A DNA stretch of 64,000 nucleotides, from the NCBI RefSeq assembly GCF_022870865.1, contig NZ_CP091508.1, forward strand, positions 620,001-684,000, in the 5' to 3' direction. Positions 56,992 through 64,000 of this stretch are shown here, piece by piece. The translations under genes and the position numbers were made by a program. The notes beneath the pieces are model-generated. The model saw nothing but the letters and a program-made list of their open reading frames with translations. It made no database searches and was not told the DNA's origin. Numbering within the stretch: the stretch's first letter is position 1; every line of letters begins with the position of its first letter. This DNA comes from Uruburuella testudinis (lineage in GTDB: Bacteria; Pseudomonadota; Gammaproteobacteria; Burkholderiales; Neisseriaceae).

Positions 56992-57654
56992 TTATTCTAC
57001 TGCCTCTCTTTGTCGGTAATGAGGTGAGCGTGGGCCATACAGCATGCCATTCATACGACCTGCAGCCAGCAAACGTTGGCTGGTAATGCCTGCAATATCA
57101 TGGCTTTTATCGCTTAAATTGCTGGCAATCTGCTGGATAGCTGCTTGCACCAACATCACCAATAAACCCTGATTGCCCTGATTTTCTGCGCTGGAAGCTG
57201 TTGCCGTGCCACTCCAAAGCTTCGCGCCGGTACGTGCATCCAGTAATACCGCTTCAGCCGTTACACGCGTGTCGCTCACCAATACCTGATAGCTGGTGCC
57301 GTAATGCTTTACTTTTAAATACAGCACTGCATCGGCACCAAAAATATCATGCAGCTTTTCGAGCTTCACCGCATGGATATCAGCCGGGCTATCCAAACCG
57401 TTTTGGCGGAAAGTCTGCTGCACCAACGCAACCGGGAATACATAATAGCCGGATTCCGCCAGCGGCATTGAAGTTTGCGATAACATTCCGTTAACCGCAT
57501 TAACATCCGGTGATTCATTCAGCGGCGGCAACACCAAAATCGATTTCGGATTACTGGCTTTGAAAGCCGTATAATCATAAGGCGCAGGGGCTTGGGTAGC
57601 GCAACCGCCTAATAGCAATGCAACCGCCGTAAGCCCGATACAATATTTTTTCAT
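56992..57654 (-). CDS. DUF799 lipoprotein (GNA1162-like)
   Basis: A 220-residue lipoprotein (lipobox LLGGC after MKKYCIGLTAVALLLGG) matching the meningococcal antigen GNA1162/DUF799 family by SNPKSILVLPPLNESPDV and HDIFGADAVLYLKVKHYGTSYQVL. The structure of GNA1162 recalls TolB/CsgG N-terminal folds. I use the second ATG (57654) because AAGGGAG is then properly spaced; the upstream gene's stop overlaps. It is last of a three-gene lipoprotein operon. Confidence 0.85.
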   Translation of the reverse strand: MKKYCIGLTAVALLLGGCATQAPAPYDYTAFKASNPKSILVLPPLNESPDVNAVNGMLSQTSMPLAESGYYVFPVALVQQTFRQNGLDSPADIHAVKLEKLHDIFGADAVLYLKVKHYGTSYQVLVSDTRVTAEAVLLDARTGAKLWSGTATASSAENQGNQGLLVMLVQAAIQQIASNLSDKSHDIAGITSQRLLAAGRMNGMLYGPRSPHYRQREAVE

Positions 57655-57656
57655 CA

Positions 57657-58010
57657 TCAACTCCCTTGAGCGGCGGCCACAGGTTTTTTCAATAAAAAAT
57701 CCATAAAACGGGTAGATTCCGGAAATCGGGTTTTCTCTTCAATAAACGCTTTTTCCGCCAGCCCGGCCCGACCGGTTTCCACATACAGCATACCCAATTG
57801 GGCATACACCCCCGGCGCTACTGTTTTATTTTTTGCTGCCGCCTTGTTCAAATATTGTTCCAGCGTTGCAATTTGCGCATCAGCAGCTTGTTTGCCCTGC
57901 ATCCCCTGATAAACTGCAGATGGGTATTGATCCCAATAATAAAGTGACGGCGCCGCTGTACCGCAAGCCGCTGTCAAGCACACCAAAGGCACTAAAAAAA
58001 CAGCCTTCAT
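57657..58010 (-). CDS. DUF4810 lipoprotein
   Basis: A 117-residue lipoprotein (signal MKAVFLVPLVCLTAACG) of the DUF4810 family, with a tetratricopeptide-like helical part (AQLGMLYVETGRAGLAEKAFIEEKTRFPES in two runs). Its stop overlaps the start of the DUF799 gene. I choose the ATG at 58010; one at 58016 is too close to the AAGGGAA ribosome site. Confidence 0.82.
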   Translation of the reverse strand: MKAVFLVPLVCLTAACGTAAPSLYYWDQYPSAVYQGMQGKQAADAQIATLEQYLNKAAAKNKTVAPGVYAQLGMLYVETGRAGLAEKAFIEEKTRFPESTRFMDFLLKKPVAAAQGS

Positions 58011-58152
58011 ATCCATTTCCCTTGTTGATTAAATATATGAAAAAGGCACACAAGGCGCCTATTTCCTCTGATATTGATTCTAAAGTAAGCTGATTAAGTA
58101 GACTGAAAAGAGCCTATATGCAGCAATAGGGAGCCAATAGTTTTCATGAGCA

Positions 58153-58827
58153 TTACTTCACAGGCCGCCACGCCCCCTTGTCCACGCCATCCACCAATGT
58201 ATTGACCGCCTCACGAACAGCCAAATCGAGAACCTTAGCGCTTAAGGTCGAATCATAGCCGGCGGTGCCGCCAAAGCCGATAATTTCACGGTTAGACAAA
58301 TTAAATTCACCCGCCCCCTGTGCAGAATAAACCACCTCAGAAGTGGTTACATCTACCACATTCAGGCTGACTTTGGCATAAGCCACTTGTGTTTTACCGC
58401 GCCCCAAAATGCCAAACAATTGATGGTCGCCCACCTCTTTACGGCCAAACTCAGTCACGTCTCCGGTAATCACATAATCCGCTCCCTTCAACACCTGAGC
58501 CCTACCGCGAATCCCCGCTTCAGCCTTGATTTCCGGCATATTGGTGCGGTCAAGCACATTAAAGCGGCCGCTTTGCTGCAAATAAGTCATTAAAATCGTT
58601 TTCGCCTGATTGCCCAAACGATCTGCTCCATCAGAAAATACACCTTGCTGAAAGCCGGAACGATTATCAAACTTGCCCACCGCAATCGGGCTGCGAATAC
58701 CTTGATACTGAGCCGCCGTTGCCGCACTGCGAACCTGCGCGGTTTCCAATACCCGCGACGATTCAGTAGCACATGCGGCCAACACCAAAGCCGTAACACC
58801 ACTTAAAACAAAATTTTGTACCTGCAT
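58153..58827 (-). CDS. CsgG/HfaB-family lipoprotein
   Basis: A 224-residue lipoprotein (lipobox LAAC) with a CsgG-type fold: SPIAVGKFDNRSGFQQG, QSGRFNVLDRTNM, GADYVITGDVTEFGRKE and VDVTTSEVVYSAQGAG. CsgG forms an outer membrane secretion pore for curli in E. coli, but this protein sits with DUF4810 and DUF799 and without curli genes, so it probably belongs to a different envelope system. AAAGGG precedes the ATG at 58827. Confidence 0.85.
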   Translation of the reverse strand: MQVQNFVLSGVTALVLAACATESSRVLETAQVRSAATAAQYQGIRSPIAVGKFDNRSGFQQGVFSDGADRLGNQAKTILMTYLQQSGRFNVLDRTNMPEIKAEAGIRGRAQVLKGADYVITGDVTEFGRKEVGDHQLFGILGRGKTQVAYAKVSLNVVDVTTSEVVYSAQGAGEFNLSNREIIGFGGTAGYDSTLSAKVLDLAVREAVNTLVDGVDKGAWRPVK

Positions 58828-58959
58828 TATTTTCCCTTTCAATAAATAGAAAGCCCGGTTATTTATCTAAATAGCTTTCTTTTCCAATCTTATCAAAAAT
58901 AAAAATTTATATCAATAAAATAAATTTTGGTTATAAAATGTGAAGCTACCGTACATCAA

Positions 58960-58991
58960 AGGCCGCCTGAAAACAAAATTTCAGACGGCCT
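58960..58991. terminator. DUS-pair hairpin with one variant arm
   Basis: AGGCCGCCTGAA (one mismatch) faces TTCAGACGGCCT across 8 bases, between the toxin array and the csgG-like gene. Confidence 0.55.
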
Positions 58992-59098
58992 TTGCTCTAA
59001 ACTATAGAAACGGCAATTAAATAACTGAATTTTTTAAATCAATCTAATTGTTTTAAAAAGAAATTAACAAAAGATTTTTAGAATTAAAATTGCCGAAT

Positions 59099-60090
59099 CT
59101 ATAAATTACCTATGTCCCAGATGGTTTCAAGTGCATTATTTTCTACTGCCGTTTGTGCAGCATTGGCAGCAACATCAACATTTCCCCCTGCTAAGCCGAC
59201 GGTTGTAGCTGCTACCAGTTTTGCATAGGCAGTAATTCTGGCTTTTTCAGTGTTGATTTCTTTTAAAGGCATATTGCTGAAATCAGTATTTTTAGTCAGA
59301 TACTCGCCAACAATTTCGCCCACAGCGGCGCCAATCGCGCCATCTTGGCATTTGCCCTTATTCGCTGCCGCTGCTGCACAGCCGGCCATGGCATGGGCGA
59401 CTTTGTGGGCGATGTAGTGGTTGTCCAAAGCTTTAATCTTGCTCGCCGCTGCACCATGCCCGGTTTGCACCAAAGCACTCAATATGGCATTTTCCAAACT
59501 GTCTTGCAGACTGCCGCCGTTGATGGCGGTGTGGGTAGCGGCGGCGGCACTTGAATTAATCAGGTTGGTGGTAAACGTACCCGCCCAACCGTAGCCGGTG
59601 TTGGCCGCTACTTGGTTGCCGGCATTGGCGGCAATATCGCCCAAACCGTTTAATACGCCGGCGGTAACGGCTGCGGTAACGACTTGCTTGGCTGTGCTGC
59701 TGCGACCAAGGTCTTTCAGGGCTTTGCCGATATCGCCTTTGTTGTTGATAACGGCGATGGCGGTTTGGCTGTAAAGGCTGGTCAGTGCTGCGGCTTTCAT
59801 TGCGGCTGCGGTACTGATGGTTGTGGTTGCCGCGGTGGCACCGGCTGCGGCGCCGGTGCCGGCACCGTATGTGAGTATGGTAACAATAATAACGATAATC
59901 GCAGCACCGGCACCGGTAAGGCCTTCGTGTTTGTAGTCCCATTTTTGGTATTCGAGCTGTACCTGGTTCCAGTTGACGTCTTTGGCCATCTGTAATTCTT
60001 TCAGGTAGGCGTATTCGGGCTGTTTGGCGAGTTTCTCGATTTTGTTTTTTAATTTTAGGCCGTCTGAAATAATTAATTTTCAGACGGCCT
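59099..60090 (-). pseudogene. Silent toxin-tip cassette 1, pretoxin without toxin
   Basis: A gene fragment homologous to the end of CdiA/FHA-type toxins. The longest ATG frame runs 59989-59099 (296 residues), but homology with cassette 2 continues upstream in frame (KLAKQPEYAYLKELQ) to the DUS hairpin, where there is no start codon. It holds the DUF637-like region (WDYKHEGLTGAGAA), HYIAHKVAHAMAGCAAAAAN, and the VENN motif (residues 282-285). Only 11 residues follow VENN, so the toxin is missing. No immunity gene follows. Confidence 0.75.
60057..60090. repeat. DUS hairpin at the head of cassette 1
   Basis: An inverted DUS pair with a 10-base loop, identical in layout to 62128-62161. In the cassette frame it reads stop, then ISDGLKLKNK, joining the pretoxin coding sequence. 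The spacer behind it (60112-60147) starts TTGATGAATGTTTGGAAAG, as at 62180-62215. Confidence 0.7.
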
Positions 60091-60215
60091 TGGCTTTAAT
60101 ATTTTTCAATATTGATGAATGTTTGGAAAGTCCGTGTGTGTTCCTTGAGGAACACAGCTAATCATGCAGGCTACGCTTGCTAATCGTACCTAAATCTGCT
60201 AAATAATATTTACAC

Positions 60216-60503
60216 TTACTCAAAACAATCTACTTTAAACATTTTTCTAGAAAATGTTATAAATCTAGGATCCTTCCTTTCTTCAAGTATACAGTTTGAA
60301 TTTTTGGGCAAAATGATTAACCCTGATCTTAAACTTATCCATTTATCATTGGGAAATGTGTTTTTTTTACTAAATTGTGGATCTCTCTCTATAACATTAA
60401 AACCTTGCTCTTTATCATCTATATAAACTTGAGATCTTATATCTCTTTTATATGAACAAGAGGATAGTAGTAAAAATATAAATAAACTTAAAAAAATTTT
60501 CAT
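60216..60503 (-). CDS. Small lipoprotein, candidate immunity protein for cassette 2
   Basis: A 95-residue protein with a lipoprotein signal (MKIFLSLFIFLLLSSC; lipobox LSSC, Ser at +2, which predicts the outer membrane). AGGAA lies before the ATG and the gene begins 18 bp after the toxin stop. The base composition is low in G+C, unlike the neighbours. I recognise no family. Its place directly behind the toxin domain suggests it is the immunity protein; if so, the toxin acts in the periplasm or envelope. Confidence 0.6.
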   Translation of the reverse strand: MKIFLSLFIFLLLSSCSYKRDIRSQVYIDDKEQGFNVIERDPQFSKKNTFPNDKWISLRSGLIILPKNSNCILEERKDPRFITFSRKMFKVDCFE

Positions 60504-60521
60504 AGTTAGTTTCCTGTAATT

Positions 60522-62161
60522 TTATGGAATAAATTCAAATAATTGATTTTCTGTTTCGATAATATACATTCCATTTGAATTAGGTTTGATAATTGTTTGT
60601 TTAGGATCGAAATTGTGCATTAACCCTGTTGGTGTTGTCATAAATGTTCCTATATTTACACCTAGCATTTGCTTTTTGCTGTGATTGTAGTAAATTCTAG
60701 AATATTCGACTCCATTAATTTTTGCATTATCTGCAATTGAAGTAATATCTTTCATCATATTAATTTCTTTTTTTACAGCTAGCTCATGAGCAAAATTATA
60801 GTATTTATCTTCTTTTCCCTGTAGAGGGATAAGATGAAATTTATCTTTAACTATTTGCTCATTAAATTCATGAGCAATGAGAGCATTACCCGTCAATACA
60901 ATTTTGTTAGCATCCAATTTTTCCATGTCGCCTACGTCGAATCTCCCCGTGATCCAAGAGCCGCCAGCTGTTGAGCCATCGTTGTAGACTAGGGTAATTT
61001 GAGCAGTACCCGTTTTGTCTTGAATAATGTTGTTTAACATATTATAGAAGGCTAATTGTTTAGCATTTAAGTTTGCTGTTGTGGCATTGCCAATCGGCAC
61101 AAGAGTTATGATTTCATAACCTTGGTTGTTAAATTTTCCGGTACCTTTAAGCTCAAATTTTCCATCCAGTTCATTTTTCACCTTATCATTAAATCTTTTT
61201 TTGGCTTTAGGATTACTTTTAGGATTGAAAGCCAAAAGATTATTTTCTAAGGCAGTTTTAGCCGTGTTAGCAGCCACATTCACATCCCCGCCGGCCAAGC
61301 CCGCTGCCGTACCTGCCACCAGGCGTGAGTAGGCTAGGATTTGTTTGTATTCTTCAGGGTTGAGGTTTTTAACATTTCGGCCGTTCAGTAACTTTTCGCC
61401 AACAATTTCACCCACAGCGGCGCCAATCGCGCCATCTTGGCATTTGCCCTTATTCGCTGCCGCTGCCGCACAGCCGGCCATGGCATGGGCGACTTTGTGG
61501 GCGATGTAGTGGTTGTCCAGGCCTTTGATTTTGCTGGCGGCTGCACCATGGGCCGTCTGAACCAGTGCGGCTATGATGGCGCTTTCCAAACTGTCGCCCA
61601 GGCTGCCGCCGTTGATGGCGGTGCTGATAACGGCGCTGCTGCCGGCGTTGGCCAGGTTGACAGTGAGGTTGTTGAGGGTGGCGCTGTCGCTCCATTGCAG
61701 TGCTGAAGAGGCGCCGATTTTATCGGCTACGCCGGCGGTGATAACGGCGGTAGCGAGTTTTTTGACGGTGCTGCTTCTGCCCAGATCTTTGAAGGTTTTA
61801 CCTAGGTTGCCTTTGTTGTTGACCAGGCTGACTGAGGCTTGGGTGGCCAGCGACAGGAAGGCGGCATTGGCCATGGTGGCCGATATGCCGGTTACGGCGG
61901 TGCCGCTCAGTGCGGAGGCGATACCTGCGCCCGCCCCGCCGGTAACGGCGGCCAGCGCCAGCGCAATAATTGCCGCTCCGGCGCCGGTGAGGCCTTCGTG
62001 TTTGTAGTCCCATTTTTGGTATTCGAGCTGTACCTGGTTCCAGTTGACGTCTTTGGCCATCTGTAATTGTTTCAGGTAGGCATACTCGGGCTGTTTGGCG
62101 AGTTTCTCGATTTCGGTTTTTAATTTTAGGCCGTCTGAAATAATTAATTTTCAGACGGCCT
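60522..62161 (-). CDS. Silent toxin-tip cassette 2: pretoxin plus unknown toxin domain
   Basis: The ATG frame covers 62060-60522 (512 residues), with in-frame homology back to the DUS hairpin at 62161. Residues 1-270 are the DUF637-like pretoxin, shared with cassette 1 (WDYKHEGLTGAGAA, HYIAHKVAHAMAGC, CQDGAIGAAVGEIVGE). The LENN motif is at 271-274. The last 238 residues are a separate, AT-rich domain with HEFNEQ (397-402) and FAHELAVKKE (423-432), perhaps a degenerate metal site; I recognise no family. No secretion part or usual start is present, so it is probably a donor cassette. Confidence 0.7.
62128..62161. repeat. DUS hairpin at the head of cassette 2
   Basis: An inverted DUS pair with a 10-base loop, in the same position and frame as 60057-60090. 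Confidence 0.7.
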
Positions 62162-62264
62162 TTGAGTTAATATTTTTATATTGATGAATGTTTGGAAAGT
62201 CCGTGTGTGTTCCTTTCGAAATACACCCTATTTATGCAGAGTAGGCCTGCTGAATAAGCCTGTG

Positions 62265-63212
62265 CTATGTTTGTTTGCCGAATTTAAGTTTATTAGTTTT
62301 AAATGTATAGTAATCTATCCAATTGTGCAAAAATTCATAAGGCCAGCTTAAATTGTATTGCTTCATAAAATCAAAAATATCCCGATAGTCTCCTTCTGCG
62401 AGAGGAGCATAGTTAATTAATTCTTTCGGTGCAATTTCATGGTCTATTCCCAAATCAAAGCCGTGCATAGATGCCAGTTTTGCATAAACTACGATTTGAG
62501 GTTGCAGATAAAAATCAAAATACGTTAAAGTTTCTTTCGCTGCCGCTCGTGCATTTTTTGGAGTAAATAATGGTTGTAATGCTGCTTGCATGGCAGGAAT
62601 ATCTTGCTCTGCAAAGGCCAGATAAAAATGGTAGTCGTTCATCCTTTTTAGCATCCATTTAGTTGGCTTTGGATACTCCAATACATTCAGACTCCGTTGC
62701 TTCAACCTAGCCAATTGTTTACCCCCCAACATCAGCAAAGTGTTGTAAATCATATGGCGGTTTAAATCATAGCGATCGAGAAAAGCTTCTGTATCACTGG
62801 ATATCAAATCAATATTCCGTATCAAAAAATCTTTAATTTCTAGGCTGTCACTTAATATCATTGGAAACATAGGTTCTCCAATATTAATCATATCAGCCGG
62901 GAAAAAAAACGGTTCTGGATCAAAGTAACTTACACTCTTTAGAATGGCTAATTTGGAAAGAATATGGGCATGTTGCTTAAATTTTTTAACATTTTTTTCA
63001 AATAAATAGCTATAGGATGTTTTCGCATACACATCACTATATATATTTCTCATTGCACCAAAAGGGGAGCCTTTTTTTTCATCAATATACGACAGATTAT
63101 CTAAACATTCTTTATTAAATGCTAGATTTATATCAGTAAGAGTTTGGGTTAGATGTTGAAATGATTCTTTATCAGTACACATTATGTTCATAGTAGTCAT
63201 ATTCTTTACCAT
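62265..63212 (-). CDS. Imm49-like immunity protein
   Basis: A 315-residue cytoplasmic protein, mostly helical, with no signal peptide. Its size, helical pattern and place directly behind a toxin suggest the Imm49 family of polymorphic-toxin immunity proteins. Phrases such as LGGKQLARLKQRSLNVLEYP and AFAEQDIPAMQAALQPLF support a helical-repeat fold. It begins 4 bp after the toxin stop. Several ATGs near the 5' end could be the start; I keep the first. Confidence 0.55.
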   Translation of the reverse strand: MVKNMTTMNIMCTDKESFQHLTQTLTDINLAFNKECLDNLSYIDEKKGSPFGAMRNIYSDVYAKTSYSYLFEKNVKKFKQHAHILSKLAILKSVSYFDPEPFFFPADMINIGEPMFPMILSDSLEIKDFLIRNIDLISSDTEAFLDRYDLNRHMIYNTLLMLGGKQLARLKQRSLNVLEYPKPTKWMLKRMNDYHFYLAFAEQDIPAMQAALQPLFTPKNARAAAKETLTYFDFYLQPQIVVYAKLASMHGFDLGIDHEIAPKELINYAPLAEGDYRDIFDFMKQYNLSWPYEFLHNWIDYYTFKTNKLKFGKQT

Positions 63213-63216
63213 TTAT

Positions 63217-63999
63217 TTATCGTTGGAGTTTATTTTTAGCAGGAACCTGAATCGGCAAAATAACGGCTTTCCCTGTTTGGCGGTCAACACCGGTAATTGC
63301 CAATTTCAGCTTGCCATTTCGGCGGGCTTCTCGAACGGCTGCCCTTGCGGGATCGTTCATTGGAAGCTTGTCCACCACCATATCAACCCAAGCATCACTC
63401 ATTTGTGTATGTCCGCCAGCGGCTTTTGCGTTCAATTGAATCGTACCATTTTTGATTTGTTTACTTTCACTGAGAATTACCACGCTACCATCTTTGGCTA
63501 CCCAAACATGGTCAAAGCCATTGTTATTACCATATTTCCCACCACGAATAACTGCAAAATTATTCTGCTTTGCTAAAGAATCAAATAATTGTTCAGTTAC
63601 TTTTCCGGTTTTATCTTGACCTTTTTGAACTTGATTTAAAAGCTGCAAATCTTTTTGGGATCTTACAGATAATTCCGTTTTTGCCATATTATATTTGGTT
63701 TGATTGATGTAGCCATGTTGAGTTGCTGAGGCCATAACACCATCTAAGATTTTTTTCATGCCACTTAAATCATTGGCAACTTTTGCCGTTTGATATGCCT
63801 GTTTCCCTGTTTTTAGGCCGGGAATGAAATCAGACAATGCAAAAAGATAATCAGCAACAGTATCTGCTTGTCTTATGCTATCGATTGCTCCTACTATAGG
63901 CAAAACGACGCCTGTCGCTGTTATTACATATTCTGCATATTCCTTTGGATTTTTATTAATCCAATCTTGTTGGTCTTTTTGGATTTCATCACAACGACT
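63217..63999 (-). CDS. C-terminal end of a large CdiA-type toxin, nuclease-like tip (partial)
   Basis: The frame is open to the window edge, so the N-terminus is missing; 260 residues are visible. The first part (WINKNPKEYAEYVITATGVV, then LFALSDFIPGLKTGKQAYQT) is a pretoxin segment common in CdiA/FHA toxins. The tip (GGKYGNNNGFDHVWVAKDG, then VVILSESKQI) has the Asp and Glu-x-Lys spacing of PD-(D/E)xK restriction-fold nucleases. A TTG inside (63903) is not the real start. Followed at once by the Imm49-like gene. Confidence 0.72.
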   Translation of the reverse strand, partial: SRCDEIQKDQQDWINKNPKEYAEYVITATGVVLPIVGAIDSIRQADTVADYLFALSDFIPGLKTGKQAYQTAKVANDLSGMKKILDGVMASATQHGYINQTKYNMAKTELSVRSQKDLQLLNQVQKGQDKTGKVTEQLFDSLAKQNNFAVIRGGKYGNNNGFDHVWVAKDGSVVILSESKQIKNGTIQLNAKAAGGHTQMSDAWVDMVVDKLPMNDPARAAVREARRNGKLKLAITGVDRQTGKAVILPIQVPAKNKLQR

Positions 64000-64000
64000 G

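Overview
This window comes from the chromosome of a Neisseria-like betaproteobacterium. The 12-base DNA uptake sequence AGGCCGTCTGAA (the 'AG' dialect, not the ATGCCGTCTGAA form typical of meningococcus and gonococcus) occurs many dozens of times, mostly as inverted pairs that form transcription terminators. Genus-typical genes agree with this: rmpM, a PorB-type porin, an NspA/Opa-like barrel, pilF-pilG-pilD and the CsgG/DUF4810/GNA1162 lipoprotein trio. A commensal or animal-associated Neisseria with a complete nitrous oxide reductase cluster fits best. The species cannot be fixed from the sequence.

Layout. 1-3.4 kb: the 5' end of an OPA-family transporter, lysC, and IS3-family copy 1. 3.7-13 kb: a complete nos cluster on the minus strand (nosR-nosZ-nosD-nosF-nosY-nosL-apbE/nosX) with a class-II FNR-type promoter in front of nosR. 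13-19.6 kb: a methyltransferase, fadH, a thioesterase, an exported protein, yicC and rph. 19.6-20.9 kb: IS3 copy 2 in opposite orientation. 20.9-28.8 kb: htpX, proA, an outer membrane barrel, hemN, fnr, cysB and rmpM. 28.9-37.8 kb: thiL-pgpA, apaG, an alanine/sodium symporter, bioD, ybeY-corC, small conserved genes and a nicotinamidase-like gene. 38.2 kb: tRNA-Phe. 38.8-44.2 kb: pilF-pilG-pilD-coaE-zapD-yacG. 44.9-54.9 kb: valS, an HTH protein, map, a decayed IS1301-like element, a YheT-type hydrolase, a PAP2 phosphatase, a 30-residue membrane peptide, yjgA and pmbA. 55.7-58.8 kb: the porin and the CsgG/DUF4810/DUF799 lipoproteins. 59-64 kb: a polymorphic-toxin array.

The right-hand array is the most unusual part. 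Reading on the minus strand, it holds the C-terminal end of a large toxin (nuclease-like, running off the window), an Imm49-like immunity gene, a silent cassette with a DUF637-type pretoxin region and an unfamiliar toxin domain, a small lipoprotein that is probably its immunity protein, and a second pretoxin cassette with almost no toxin. Each silent cassette is preceded by the same spacer and by a DUS hairpin that is read in frame. This looks like a store of interchangeable tips for the expressed toxin.

The intergenic DNA carries at least ten copies of a roughly 130-170 bp MITE bounded by CTAG. Its ends match those of the decayed IS1301-like element. There are also Correia-like repeats and a small hairpin repeat. 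Several gene starts lie right against MITE copies.
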